A stretch of 64,000 nt of DNA from Ignavibacteria bacterium. GTDB taxonomy: Bacteria; Bacteroidota; Ignavibacteria; Tepidaquicellales; Tepidaquicellaceae. Under the pieces are notes generated by a model, which saw nothing but the letters and a program-made list of their open reading frames with translations, was not told where the DNA came from and did not search any database. The position numbers and the translations under genes are program-made. Location of the stretch: NCBI GenBank assembly GCA_026417495.1, contig JAOADD010000075.1:1-64000 (forward strand), given 5' to 3'. Shown one piece after another: positions 18,194-27,480 of the stretch; the stretch's first letter is position 1, and every line of letters starts with the position of its first letter.

Positions 18194-19363
18194 ATGATTA
18201 AATATTTGAAACATATATATTTATTTATATTTATATTGTTAATAATTTTAATATTTGAGTCCTGCAACTATGTAAAATTAAATATTCACTATCTTGAATT
18301 ATCAGAAAATGATTGGATTATACCTGGAGGGTCCAATCAGAGAGACAATATTTCCAAATCTATATTAAATATAAGTGATAATCCTACCTTACAATGGTAT
18401 TACAATAGTGATGCTGGATACCCAAAATATCCATTAACAATAGCAAATAATATAATTTTTTCAGCAAATTTAGAAGGCTACATCACACTTTCAGATATAA
18501 ATACGGGCTCCAGAATTGGTTCATTTTCAGTACCAGCAAAATCAATTACTTCTGCTCCGATAATTATCAACAATAGTATAATTTTTACTACTAATGGTTA
18601 TAAAGAAAATTTCGTTGGAAGATATAATTTAATTGAAGGTAAATATAAATGGCAAAGGCAAATTCCAAGGTGCGAAACTTTAATGATTGCAGAATCGGAT
18701 TATATTATAATAGCAACTGTAAATGGAGATTTACTGAAAATAAACTCAGAAAATGGAGATATGATATGGAACGCAAAAACTCAAAATTCTTCTGAAATTT
18801 TTTCTGCGTTCTATTCATCCCCTGCTTTACTTAAAGGTAGTATCTTTATTGGTAACGATAATGGTAATATATATAAAATAGATGTTAATACAGGCAAAAT
18901 AGTTAAAAAATTAGAACTTGAATCAATGATCAATTCTGATATTTCTATATATAATGATAAAATTTTTTTCAGTGCTAACAACAACAATTTTTACTGTTGT
19001 AATGAAACATTAAGTATAATTTGGGAAAGAAATTTAAATTCGAAAACTATTAATTCTAATTGCTTCGATATAGATAAGCTTTACATTGCAGCGATTAATG
19101 GTTATATATATTGCTTAAATCAATCTAATGGCAATGAAATCTGGAAATATAAAACAGGTGGTACTATTACAGGCTCACCAATTATACATAATGAAAAAAT
19201 ATTTATAGGTTCTTTTGATAAAAATATATATTGTTTAAATAAAAATAATGGAAATTTACTCTGGAAGTATCAATTAGATGGAAGGATTAGAGGTGGTTTA
19301 GTAATCTGGAAAAATTACTTAATTGTTACAAGTGATGATAAAAATATTTATTGCTTTAAATAA
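18194..19363 (+). CDS. PQQ-repeat beta-propeller lipoprotein, BamB-like
   Basis: A 389-residue lipoprotein. A hydrophobic signal (residues 8-22) ends in a FESC lipobox with Cys24. The rest is a PQQ-like propeller with repeats of the type ENGDMIWNAKT, NTGKIVKKLELES, SNGNEIWKYKTGGTITGSPII and NNGNLLWKYQLDGRIRGG. The fold is shared with BamB and with outer-membrane or periplasmic scaffolds. There are no PQQ-dehydrogenase catalytic motifs, so it is likely structural. The small secreted protein that follows starts 1 bp after its stop. Confidence 0.8.
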   Translation: MIKYLKHIYLFIFILLIILIFESCNYVKLNIHYLELSENDWIIPGGSNQRDNISKSILNISDNPTLQWYYNSDAGYPKYPLTIANNIIFSANLEGYITLSDINTGSRIGSFSVPAKSITSAPIIINNSIIFTTNGYKENFVGRYNLIEGKYKWQRQIPRCETLMIAESDYIIIATVNGDLLKINSENGDMIWNAKTQNSSEIFSAFYSSPALLKGSIFIGNDNGNIYKIDVNTGKIVKKLELESMINSDISIYNDKIFFSANNNNFYCCNETLSIIWERNLNSKTINSNCFDIDKLYIAAINGYIYCLNQSNGNEIWKYKTGGTITGSPIIHNEKIFIGSFDKNIYCLNKNNGNLLWKYQLDGRIRGGLVIWKNYLIVTSDDKNIYCFK

Positions 19364-19364
19364 T

Positions 19365-19781
19365 ATGAAAAAAATATTTTATTTAATTATTTTACAAATA
19401 TTAATTATAAATCAAATCACTTTATCTCAGGCTTCAACTGACTCTTTAACCTATTTAAACACAAAAAAAGAATTATTAAACTATATTTTAAAGGATACTA
19501 TAGAACAAGAAAATATAAAAGTAATTAAGGATAAAAATATATTTTTTAATAAGAAACGAGATTATTTAAAAATCGGAATTTCTGCTGCATTTTCAGTGGG
19601 AGGCACAATAACTTCTTATATTCTAAAAAATGAAGCGATAGAAAATAATGATTTATATCAGCAAACTAATATACAAGAATACTATGACAAATCTAGAAAA
19701 TATGATATATACTTTGCTTTATCAATGGCAGCAACACAAATAGCATTTTCAGCCTTAATCTATTTTCTATTTTTTGAATAA
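19365..19781 (+). CDS. Small secreted or membrane protein of unknown function
   Basis: Unrecognised, 138 residues. An in-frame reading opens at 19323, inside the preceding gene, but the ATG at 19365 gives a normal signal peptide (MKKIFYLIILQILII, cleaved after LSQ) and sits 1 bp after the upstream stop, so I use it. Two hydrophobic segments follow, near residues 66-86 (IGISAAFSVGGTITSYI) and 114-134 (YFALSMAATQIAFSALIYF). These suggest an inner-membrane hairpin with a periplasmic N-terminus. It is cotranscribed with the propeller lipoprotein and ends at a terminator. Confidence 0.6.
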   Translation: MKKIFYLIILQILIINQITLSQASTDSLTYLNTKKELLNYILKDTIEQENIKVIKDKNIFFNKKRDYLKIGISAAFSVGGTITSYILKNEAIENNDLYQQTNIQEYYDKSRKYDIYFALSMAATQIAFSALIYFLFFE

Positions 19782-19808
19782 TATAGTAGAAATTTCAGCA
19801 TAAAATAA

Positions 19809-19835
19809 AAAAGGCAGGATATTTTCCTGCCTTTT
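19809..19835. terminator. Bidirectional terminator between convergent genes
   Basis: Inverted repeat AAGGCAGGA / TCCTGCCTT with a 5-nt loop, flanked by A on the left and T on the right, so it can act on both strands. It lies between a plus-strand gene ending at 19781 and the protease gene whose 3' end is at 19858. Confidence 0.88.
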
Positions 19836-19857
19836 CTATTTCCATTAAATAAAAAAT

Positions 19858-22710
19858 TTATTTAATTAATACCATTCTTTTGGTCTCTATTAAACCTGAG
19901 GTCTCAATGCGATAGAAATAAATACCGCTAGAGAAAGACTCACCATTGAAAGAAATGGAATAATATCCCGCATCCAACTCTTCGTTAACTAAATTTAAAA
20001 CAAGTTGACCGAGCAAATTATAAATATTTAATTTAACAAAATCTTTCTTGGGAATAGCAAATTTAATAGTAGTAGTCGGATTAAACGGATTAGGGTAATT
20101 CTGCATAAGTTCATACTTATCCGGTATTTCTGTAGAGATCGGTTTTATACCAATAGTGCTCTGATATTTTGTTTTAGCGGTTATTGTATTGGTCTTAAGT
20201 TCAGCAAGACTCTGACCATAAGCAATAGCAAATCCAATGAACTCAGATTGTCCAGGGCTTAAATTAAAGGGTCCTGCAGAAACTACCAAACCAGCCCTAC
20301 CTGGACCAAAAGTAGGAACTGAAATACCCTGACTTATTGCATTCCACTTTTCTTCAGTCGTCCATCCGTTAAATACTTCTGCGGTTACATTTACTGCTTT
20401 GAAATTTAAATTCTGATTAGTAAGTAACGCTAAACCAAGATAATGGTTAGGACTTGTATTATTATAAACATATCCGAGTTTATTTAAGGTATCAAGTGAT
20501 GCAATGTTATCATTACTTAATCCATCAGGGGAAAAGTATATAAAAAGCCCAGCATAAACATTATTTAATGCAGTTGTATTCATATTTTTAATTCCATATC
20601 TAAGCAAAATATAATTTTGGTCCGCAGTTCCTGTGAATGCATAACTATTTGCTCGGATTTGAACATTAATTTTATTTGTAGTTGCTCCATCATCATTGAA
20701 AAGTCCTGAACCATCTTGATTCGAAACAGTACCAGGGGTATTTATTCTATATGCACTTAATGCAACAAAATCAGTATCAGCTTTATTCGGTGGTGATGCT
20801 GCTCTTCTACATACATCAGAAACCTGATTGCTATTAATTCCTACAAGAAAACCACCTTCAAAAATTGAATTATTTGTACTACTACCAATAAATAATCCAT
20901 TACCATATCCTTCTGGCTTTTTTCCAATTGCACCATCTTTAGTCAATGTTAATTTCAGATTGTTTATATTATGAGTTGCATAACCAATTCTGAATTTAAT
21001 TGTCATAGTATTCGCAGTATTAGAAGAATATGCAGTATTGGAGTACCCTAATTTGAAAACGATATCTTTGTCAAATGGGCAAGTTGATTTTGCTTTAACT
21101 TTAAAAGTATTTGCATAAGTAGTGCTAACTATACCATAAGCAGGAACATTACCAATGTAAACAGAATCTTGAACAAGTTCTACATCTGGATCTGTTGTTG
21201 TCAATCTAATAGAAACATTACTTCCTCCAACCCATATATTTTTCATGACTAAAGCTATTGGTATAATCTCACCTACATCATAAACTTTATCATTATTACC
21301 ATAAATAGAGTCTGTATGTGTATAAGAAACAATAGTGAGAATTGGATTATCTGCCAAGCATTTAAACGCATTTATTCTACCTGTACCAAGATATCCAACA
21401 TAAGATGGATTCAGATGGTAAATACTATCTACCCCCAAAAGCAATCTTTGGAGGACCTGTGTAGGAGTCCAAGTAGGATTTTTAGCTCTGATTAATGCAA
21501 CCGTTCCCGAAGTAATTGGAGCGGACATAGAAGTCCCAGAGTATGCAATATATGAATTTTTCCAAACAGTACTTAATATATTATCACCAGGAGCACTTAC
21601 ATCAACTGAAGTATGATAATTAGAGAACCATGCCTTTATATCATTTTCATTCGTGGCAGCAACAGAGATAGCATTATCGTAAGATGCTGGATATCTTGGA
21701 GTAAATGAATTATCATTTCCAGCAGAAGCAACCACCATAGCACCATTACTCCAAGCAAGATTAACAACCATTTGCGAATAGGAACTATAATAAGAGCTTC
21801 CAAAACTACAGTTGATTACTTTTGCACCGTTTTGGTAACAATAGGTAATTCCTTGGTCTGTATAGTATAAACTTCCACCTTGATCAGGAGTATGTTTGCA
21901 GATCATAAGTTTTGTCTTAAAGCCAACTCCTGCTCCATGAATACCATTATCAGTCACTTGAGAAGCACATCCAGACACATGTGAACCGTGGTCATTATTT
22001 TGATAATAGATATTTGGGTCATTATCATTATAATAGAAATCCCAACCAATCCAATCGTCTATATATCCATTCTGATCATTATCAATACTATCTATTGGTT
22101 CATTCCAATTAATTCTAATGTTTGCCTGTAAGTCTGGGTGGGTTAAATCACTACCAGAATCTACAATACCAATTACGACATTGGTATCACCTCTATTTAT
22201 ATCCCAAGCTTGATATGCATTAACTTTATTGATATGATATTGAGTCGCAACAGCAGGGTCATTAGGTATGTAATCTGGTTTATATACAAATGCGGGTTCT
22301 GCCCAATCAAGTAGATACTGGTTATAATCCAAAACTTCTTTTGCCAGATCAAAGGGATCTATGTTTTGTTCATAAATTATACGATATACTTTAGCCAATT
22401 CTTCATCACCGATTTTTCTTTTGGAAACATCTCTTTTCAAAGGATGGAGTTGTTTTATTTCTTTGACAGAATATTGTGCTAATATTCTATCCAAGGAGGA
22501 AATACCAAATTGTAAATTATAAGGTTGGGGTATTTCATTTTTAAATTTTATTATCAAAACCCCTTTCATATACATTTTTTCGGGGCCTCTGTAAATAACT
22601 TTTCCATCTTCAATCAAAGTATAATCACCTCCATCACGAAAACTACTTAACGAAAATATCACCAGTATCATCATACTGATTAAAATCAACAGTTTATTTT
22701 TTCCTTTCAT
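19858..22710 (-). CDS. Subtilisin-like (S8) serine protease with T9SS sorting domain
   Basis: A 950-residue secreted protease. A signal peptide (about 1-22) and a propeptide-like region (40-150) precede the S8 domain. The catalytic triad is Asp184 (GIVDSGSD), His241 (NDHGSHVSG) and Ser394 (SGTSMSAP), with the oxyanion Asn332 in ASAGND. After the peptidase are beta-rich domains and a C-terminal type A sorting domain opening with NYPNPFNPTTTIKFAIP and ending KRMVLIK, the mark of type IX secretion. It should be exported to the surface or medium, probably for protein degradation. The adjacent terminator at 19809 ends its transcript. Confidence 0.93.
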   Translation of the reverse strand: MKGKNKLLILISMMILVIFSLSSFRDGGDYTLIEDGKVIYRGPEKMYMKGVLIIKFKNEIPQPYNLQFGISSLDRILAQYSVKEIKQLHPLKRDVSKRKIGDEELAKVYRIIYEQNIDPFDLAKEVLDYNQYLLDWAEPAFVYKPDYIPNDPAVATQYHINKVNAYQAWDINRGDTNVVIGIVDSGSDLTHPDLQANIRINWNEPIDSIDNDQNGYIDDWIGWDFYYNDNDPNIYYQNNDHGSHVSGCASQVTDNGIHGAGVGFKTKLMICKHTPDQGGSLYYTDQGITYCYQNGAKVINCSFGSSYYSSYSQMVVNLAWSNGAMVVASAGNDNSFTPRYPASYDNAISVAATNENDIKAWFSNYHTSVDVSAPGDNILSTVWKNSYIAYSGTSMSAPITSGTVALIRAKNPTWTPTQVLQRLLLGVDSIYHLNPSYVGYLGTGRINAFKCLADNPILTIVSYTHTDSIYGNNDKVYDVGEIIPIALVMKNIWVGGSNVSIRLTTTDPDVELVQDSVYIGNVPAYGIVSTTYANTFKVKAKSTCPFDKDIVFKLGYSNTAYSSNTANTMTIKFRIGYATHNINNLKLTLTKDGAIGKKPEGYGNGLFIGSSTNNSIFEGGFLVGINSNQVSDVCRRAASPPNKADTDFVALSAYRINTPGTVSNQDGSGLFNDDGATTNKINVQIRANSYAFTGTADQNYILLRYGIKNMNTTALNNVYAGLFIYFSPDGLSNDNIASLDTLNKLGYVYNNTSPNHYLGLALLTNQNLNFKAVNVTAEVFNGWTTEEKWNAISQGISVPTFGPGRAGLVVSAGPFNLSPGQSEFIGFAIAYGQSLAELKTNTITAKTKYQSTIGIKPISTEIPDKYELMQNYPNPFNPTTTIKFAIPKKDFVKLNIYNLLGQLVLNLVNEELDAGYYSISFNGESFSSGIYFYRIETSGLIETKRMVLIK

Positions 22711-22785
22711 TTTATATGAATTTGATTTATTAATTTTTTAAAATAAAATAAATTTAGAATTTTTACAATTAATTAAAAGAATTAA

Positions 22786-24615
22786 TTATTCATCATCGAA
22801 TCCAAATCTTAACTTGTCTTTCCTGAATTTTATCTTGCCTTCTTTTTTACCTTTAGATTTTAGAAAATGAGAAAATATAGAGGTCTTAGAGGATTTTAAG
22901 CTATCTTCCTGATTATCTTTTGAATATTCAGTATCGTCAAAATAAATTTTCTTTTTGAAAACAACTTTTTTCTCGTCGGTTGTAGTAGTATCTTTTATGG
23001 GTTTGGGAGTTATTGTTTTTACTTCACTATCTTCAAAATATTTCAGAAAATTAAAACCATTATTCAAATTTTTAAGCTCAAGAACCGATGTTTTAATATC
23101 GCTAATAGATTCTTCTTCAAAAACTTCATCTGCATCCCCCTTTGAAGTACCTGCTTTATAAATACCAACAATTTTAAAATCACTTTCTAAATCATTATTT
23201 TGCACATCAGTTGTATCTAATGAGATTGGTACATATTCTTTCTTTTCTTCGGAAATACCCAAAGAAAGTTTTTTAACTCGTTCAGACATTAAAATTTTTT
23301 CTTTGAAGTCAAAATATCTTCCTATTTCATGAAGCTTTTGCAATAAATTTGAATGTAAATCGTAAATCTCTTCGAAATCTATAAAATTGCTTTTATAATT
23401 TTCTAAAACAGGAATACCATGGAAGAAAACATCTGAAATATCCTTCTCACTTAAATTTTCTAAAATAAACTCTGATATTAATTCAATATTTAACTCCAAT
23501 ATATTAATCATATTTCTAATCCCTGAAACATCGAAAAGAACAAAATTAGCGAGTTTATTTTTTTCTATGGACCCACAGATATTAGAAATATTAAAAAACT
23601 CTGATGGTATTACAGTAATTAGTCTCAGTAAGGACTCAGCAGAAACACTTATTTTAGGAATAATAGAATAGAGTAATTTAACCTGTGAAAAAATACTTTT
23701 CCCAAGATTACCTGACCCTATTAATATAGATAACGCATTTTTATGAGTAAAAAACTTTTCAAGTTCATTAGTTTTCCTTGATAGTCTAATCCAATCTGTT
23801 GGTAAAATCAATATATTAGAATTTTTCTCAGAAACTATTGCTAATTCTTCATTGGATAAATACACTGGATTAGAAAAAATAACTTTTCTGTTTAATAAAT
23901 CATTCTCAGATAAAACCCTTATAAAAGATTTACCAAATAAACTCCTCAATGTATCAGAGCTTCCCGCACTTTGATAAACTTCTATTAAAGCTCTCTTATT
24001 TCCTCTCGAGAGAGATGACTTAAGTGAACTTATGGTATAATTATTTAAGTCTTCATCTTCTTTAATACCTATACAATGAAATCTATTTACCCCGAGTACA
24101 TAATCACTTAAATAATTATCATATACTGTGAATATTATATTAGGTTTAACCTTTATTGAACTAAATAGATCATTTAAAATTAACTCAGAGTTTATGTATC
24201 TTGAACTTTCATTAATAAAACATTCCCCATTAATCAAAGAACTTACAAAAGAAATTTTAAATAGATTCAACAAGTCTTCCAAATTCTCATTTTTTAAAAA
24301 ATAATTGTCAATTAGTCTTAGTGAAATATTTGTATTTAACTCATCATATTTTAAATTCCTGAAAAAAATTGATGAAAGAATGTAAGATGAATTTTTATTA
24401 GCATTAAGAAATGAAGGTAGTAAAATTTTACCCTTAGCATTATATATAACTGAGTCGGGATACTTTCTTAAAAGTATTTCATCGTCAGAACCTGTAGAAT
24501 TGTATTCAATATCAAAAATTCTATTTCCCTTAATCACTATTGTATAATATCCTACCCTATTCAATGAATCAAAAGTTACGCACAGTGCATTTTTGATAAT
24601 TCTAAATTCATTCAT
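22786..24615 (-). CDS. Amidohydrolase-fold protein with the metal site lost
   Basis: A 609-residue protein that aligns by eye with amidohydrolase-superfamily deaminases but has lost their metal ligands. The strand after the N-terminal beta domain reads LLPSFLNANKNSS where active members have PGFxNAHTH. The later metal Asp of LGTDS is replaced by LIGSGNLG, while the tail motif GSIEKNKLANFVLFDVS still matches GSIExGKxADLVLFD. Residues about 440-609 form a charged, low-complexity C-terminal extension unlike the family. It is therefore probably a non-catalytic protein. It lies 16 bp downstream of ispD and 75 bp before the protease, in the queA-ispD transcription unit. Confidence 0.6.
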   Translation of the reverse strand: MNEFRIIKNALCVTFDSLNRVGYYTIVIKGNRIFDIEYNSTGSDDEILLRKYPDSVIYNAKGKILLPSFLNANKNSSYILSSIFFRNLKYDELNTNISLRLIDNYFLKNENLEDLLNLFKISFVSSLINGECFINESSRYINSELILNDLFSSIKVKPNIIFTVYDNYLSDYVLGVNRFHCIGIKEDEDLNNYTISSLKSSLSRGNKRALIEVYQSAGSSDTLRSLFGKSFIRVLSENDLLNRKVIFSNPVYLSNEELAIVSEKNSNILILPTDWIRLSRKTNELEKFFTHKNALSILIGSGNLGKSIFSQVKLLYSIIPKISVSAESLLRLITVIPSEFFNISNICGSIEKNKLANFVLFDVSGIRNMINILELNIELISEFILENLSEKDISDVFFHGIPVLENYKSNFIDFEEIYDLHSNLLQKLHEIGRYFDFKEKILMSERVKKLSLGISEEKKEYVPISLDTTDVQNNDLESDFKIVGIYKAGTSKGDADEVFEEESISDIKTSVLELKNLNNGFNFLKYFEDSEVKTITPKPIKDTTTTDEKKVVFKKKIYFDDTEYSKDNQEDSLKSSKTSIFSHFLKSKGKKEGKIKFRKDKLRFGFDDE

Positions 24616-24631
24616 AATTATTCTAATATAA

Positions 24632-25303
24632 CTAAAGGGAAATAAAATTCAAATCACCAATTGTGGTAATCTTTATATTACTTAAATCTCCATCAATGAT
24701 TTTCACTTTATATCCTGCATTTTCAACTAGTGATGCATCATCCGTACCCATTATTTTCTGTTTCCTAGAATAGTCATAAGATTTTTTCAAAATATCAAAT
24801 CTAAACACCTGGGGAGTTTGTGCAATGTAAATATAATCACGGTCGAGTGTCTTTTCTACATAGTTATTTTTACCTTTTAATTTAACTGTATCATTAATTT
24901 TTACACAGGGAACAACTGCTTTGTATTTTACAGCATTCGAAAATACAAATTCAATGAATTTACTTTTAACAAAAGGTCTAACAGCATCATGTACAGCAAT
25001 AAAATCATATTTATCACATTTTATATAACTTAACGCATTGAAGACTGAATCCTGTCTTGTATTACCACCTTCGACAACTTGTGTAACCTTATAGAAATTG
25101 TATTTTTTTATTAAAGAATAAATTTTTTTAAAATATTCTTTTCTCGCTGAAATAATAATGTTTTTAAGATTCCTTATACTATGAAATTTACTGATCGTTA
25201 TAGCAAGAATTTCTTTACCTTCTATTTTATAAAACTGTTTTGGGATTTTGGCTTTGAACCTTTTACCAATTCCAGCGGAAGGAATTATTAAATGAAAATT
25301 CAT
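24632..25303 (-). CDS. ispD: 2-C-methyl-D-erythritol 4-phosphate cytidylyltransferase
   Basis: IspD transfers CMP to MEP, the third step of the MEP isoprenoid pathway. At 223 residues it is of normal size. The sequence has the nucleotide-binding N-terminus LIIPSAGIGKRF with the following PKQF, then GGNTRQDSV, VAVHDAVRPF-like IAVHDAVRPF, the substrate-site TPQVFRFDIL and TDDASLVE, and ends with NIKITT. The enzyme acts in the cytoplasm. It follows queA by 19 bp. No other MEP-pathway gene is in the window. Confidence 0.95.
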   Translation of the reverse strand: MNFHLIIPSAGIGKRFKAKIPKQFYKIEGKEILAITISKFHSIRNLKNIIISARKEYFKKIYSLIKKYNFYKVTQVVEGGNTRQDSVFNALSYIKCDKYDFIAVHDAVRPFVKSKFIEFVFSNAVKYKAVVPCVKINDTVKLKGKNNYVEKTLDRDYIYIAQTPQVFRFDILKKSYDYSRKQKIMGTDDASLVENAGYKVKIIDGDLSNIKITTIGDLNFISL

Positions 25304-25322
25304 TGATTGAAATTAAACAAGA

Positions 25323-26357
25323 TTAAATTATTATCATAGCATCACCATAAGCTAAAAATCTATATTTCTCTTTAACTGCTTTATTGTATGCTTTCATAAC
25401 CAAATCTCTATCCGCAAGAGAGCACACTAGCATTAGATGTGTACTCTGTGGTGGATGAAAATTTGTTATTAATCTATTAACTACATTTAGTGTTTGTGGT
25501 GGATGAATAAATTTATCCGTCCAGCCTTCATTTGGTCTTACTTTCCGACCTGTTATAATACTAGATTCAAGAGCTCTTACAACTGAAGTTCCTACTGCAA
25601 TTATATTCTTTCTTCTTTCAACACCCTCATTAATAATTTCGGCACTCTCCTTAGTGATTACATAATATTCTGAGTCCATTCTGTGTTTAGATAGATCTTC
25701 TACCTCAACAGTGCGAAAAGTACCAAGTCCAATATGTAAAGTAATAAAAGTAATTTTCACTCCTTTTTTCTTAATCTTAGAAAGTAATTCTTTTGTGAAA
25801 TGAATCCCAGCAGCAGGAGCAGCAACAGAACCAACATTTTTTGCATAAACTGTTTGATAATATTCTCTATCCCTATCATCAGATTCTCTTTTTATATATG
25901 GTGGTAAAGGAGTCTTACCAAGCTTATCTATCCATTTTGCAAAATCTTCTTTTATATTAAATCTAACTATTCTTCCTCTTGAAGTTGTATTATCAATTAT
26001 CTCACAATAAAGATTTTTAGTAAAATAAATTCTATTTCCAATTCTAACTTTTCTTGCGGGATCAACAACCACATCCCATGTATTTTCAATTTCTGATAAT
26101 TGCCTTAAAAGAAAAACTTCAATCTTTGCATTTGTTTTTTCCTTTACACCAAAAAGTCTTGCAGGAAATACTTTAGAATCATTTAAAACCAACACGTCAC
26201 CTTCATTCATATAATTGATGACATTCTTAAATTTTTTCGTCTCAATTTTTTGAGTAGCAGTATCGATAACCATTAATTTACAAGAATCACGGGGAATTTT
26301 TGGGGTTTTTGCGATTAAATTTTTAGGTAATTTATACTTAAACTGAGACAATTTCAT
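25323..26357 (-). CDS. queA: S-adenosylmethionine:tRNA ribosyltransferase-isomerase
   Basis: QueA builds epoxyqueuosine on tRNA by transferring and isomerising the ribose of SAM. Family motifs are MKLSQFKYKLP at the start, then PRDSCKLMVID, DVLVLNDSKVFPARLFG, GSVAAPAAGIHFT, LHIGLGTFRTVE, GTSVVRALES and TNFHPPQSTH. The reading frame extends to a TTG at 26393, but the ATG at 26357 gives the canonical N-terminus and the usual 344 residues, so I use that. It is the first gene of a probable operon with ispD. Queuosine pathway partners are not seen nearby. Confidence 0.95.
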   Translation of the reverse strand: MKLSQFKYKLPKNLIAKTPKIPRDSCKLMVIDTATQKIETKKFKNVINYMNEGDVLVLNDSKVFPARLFGVKEKTNAKIEVFLLRQLSEIENTWDVVVDPARKVRIGNRIYFTKNLYCEIIDNTTSRGRIVRFNIKEDFAKWIDKLGKTPLPPYIKRESDDRDREYYQTVYAKNVGSVAAPAAGIHFTKELLSKIKKKGVKITFITLHIGLGTFRTVEVEDLSKHRMDSEYYVITKESAEIINEGVERRKNIIAVGTSVVRALESSIITGRKVRPNEGWTDKFIHPPQTLNVVNRLITNFHPPQSTHLMLVCSLADRDLVMKAYNKAVKEKYRFLAYGDAMIII

Positions 26358-26733
26358 CTCAGTCCAATTATTAAAAATAGAACTTTTTCTCAAAGTATTA
26401 TAATTTTATTTTTCTAAAAATTAAAATGGAAATCTTTTAAATATAATCTTAACATTTTGTTAAAACAATGATAAAATCAAGTACCTTAATTCTTTCAGAT
26501 TAAAATATTTTTACAAAAAATGATTTACATTTATAAAAAGTATAATAAATATATGATAATTCAGATATTATTTAATCCATAAGTAATCAACTACAAGTTT
26601 ATAAATCAAATTTTATATTTAATTAATAACATATTCCATTAACAAAATACTTGATAACGAAATCACTTGAAAATATGTTTGATTTTATAAATATTTAAGG
26701 TTTTGAATATTGAATGTTTTTTTCTATTCATTT
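26358..26733. other. Intergenic region between divergent queA and cmk
   Basis: About 375 bp of very AT-rich sequence with no ORF, tRNA or terminator that I can support. It must hold promoters for both directions. The one recognisable element is the Bacteroidetes-type promoter for cmk described separately. I see nothing else interpretable. Confidence 0.6.
26651..26681 (+). promoter_or_regulatory. Candidate Bacteroidetes-type promoter for cmk-rpsA
   Basis: TTG at 26651-26653, a 20-nt spacer, then TATGTTTG at 26674-26681. This fits the -33 TTG / -7 TAnnTTTG consensus of Bacteroidetes housekeeping sigma factors. Transcription would start near 26688, about 45 nt before the cmk ATG. In DNA this AT-rich, chance matches are possible. 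Confidence 0.4.
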
Positions 26734-27411
26734 ATGAAAAATATTGTTGTTGCTATTGATGGGCCTGCTGGTACAGGAAAAAGTATTACTGGAAAAATGC
26801 TTGCTGAAAAATTGCAAATTCAATATATCGATAGTGGTGCATTTTATAGAGCAGTTACATATTTAACAATAATTAACCACATTAAACTAAATGAAATAAA
26901 TAAAATTATTGAGATAACAAAAAATTGTAATTTATCATGGGAAGGTGAAGATATTTATATGAACAAAGTTAATATGACCAAAGAAATGCGATCGTTAGAA
27001 GTTTCCAACAGAGTAAGTACAATTGCAAAAATAAAATCTGTAAGAGAAATTATAACAGAAAAATTAAGAAAATATAAAGAATTAGGTAGTCTGGTTATGG
27101 ATGGTAAGGATATTGGAACAGTAGTATTTCCTGATGCAGATTTTAAATTTTTTTTAACCAGTGATATAAATGTTCGAGCTGCAAGGCGACAGCAAGATTT
27201 GCAAGACTACGGATATCAAGTACAACTTGATAAGATAATAAATGAAATTACAAAGCGAGATGAAATGGATATAAATCGAGAAGAATCACCATTACAAAAA
27301 GCACCTGATGCTATCGAAGTAGATACGACATATATGATAATTGAAGAACAAGTTGACTTTTTATATAAGTCAATACTTCAAAAAATAAATTTAGGAACAA
27401 TTAATAAGTAA
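26734..27411 (+). CDS. cmk: Cytidylate (CMP) kinase
   Basis: Cmk phosphorylates CMP and dCMP to the diphosphates. The start at ATG 26734 gives the canonical MKNIVVAIDGPAGTGKS; a TTG 24 nt earlier is in frame but less likely. Other family motifs are YIDSGAFYRAVT, DGKDIGTVVFPDADFKFFLT and the lid region RAARRQQDL. At 225 residues it is of normal size. It is followed by rpsA after 69 bp, the same cmk-rpsA order as in many bacteria. Confidence 0.95.
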   Translation: MKNIVVAIDGPAGTGKSITGKMLAEKLQIQYIDSGAFYRAVTYLTIINHIKLNEINKIIEITKNCNLSWEGEDIYMNKVNMTKEMRSLEVSNRVSTIAKIKSVREIITEKLRKYKELGSLVMDGKDIGTVVFPDADFKFFLTSDINVRAARRQQDLQDYGYQVQLDKIINEITKRDEMDINREESPLQKAPDAIEVDTTYMIIEEQVDFLYKSILQKINLGTINK

Positions 27412-27429
27412 CTTTTTTAATAAATTAAA

Positions 27430-27457
27430 CCCAATAGAACTTATCCACTCTATTGGG
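27430..27457 (+). promoter_or_regulatory. Stem-loop in the rpsA leader
   Basis: Perfect 9-bp inverted repeat CCCAATAGA / TCTATTGGG with a 10-nt loop, ending 23 nt before the rpsA start. No T-run follows, so it is not a standard terminator. It may be an mRNA control or processing element, as S1 autoregulates its own message in other bacteria, though nothing here proves that. Confidence 0.5.
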
Positions 27458-27480
27458 AATAACAAAAGGATAAAAAATAT

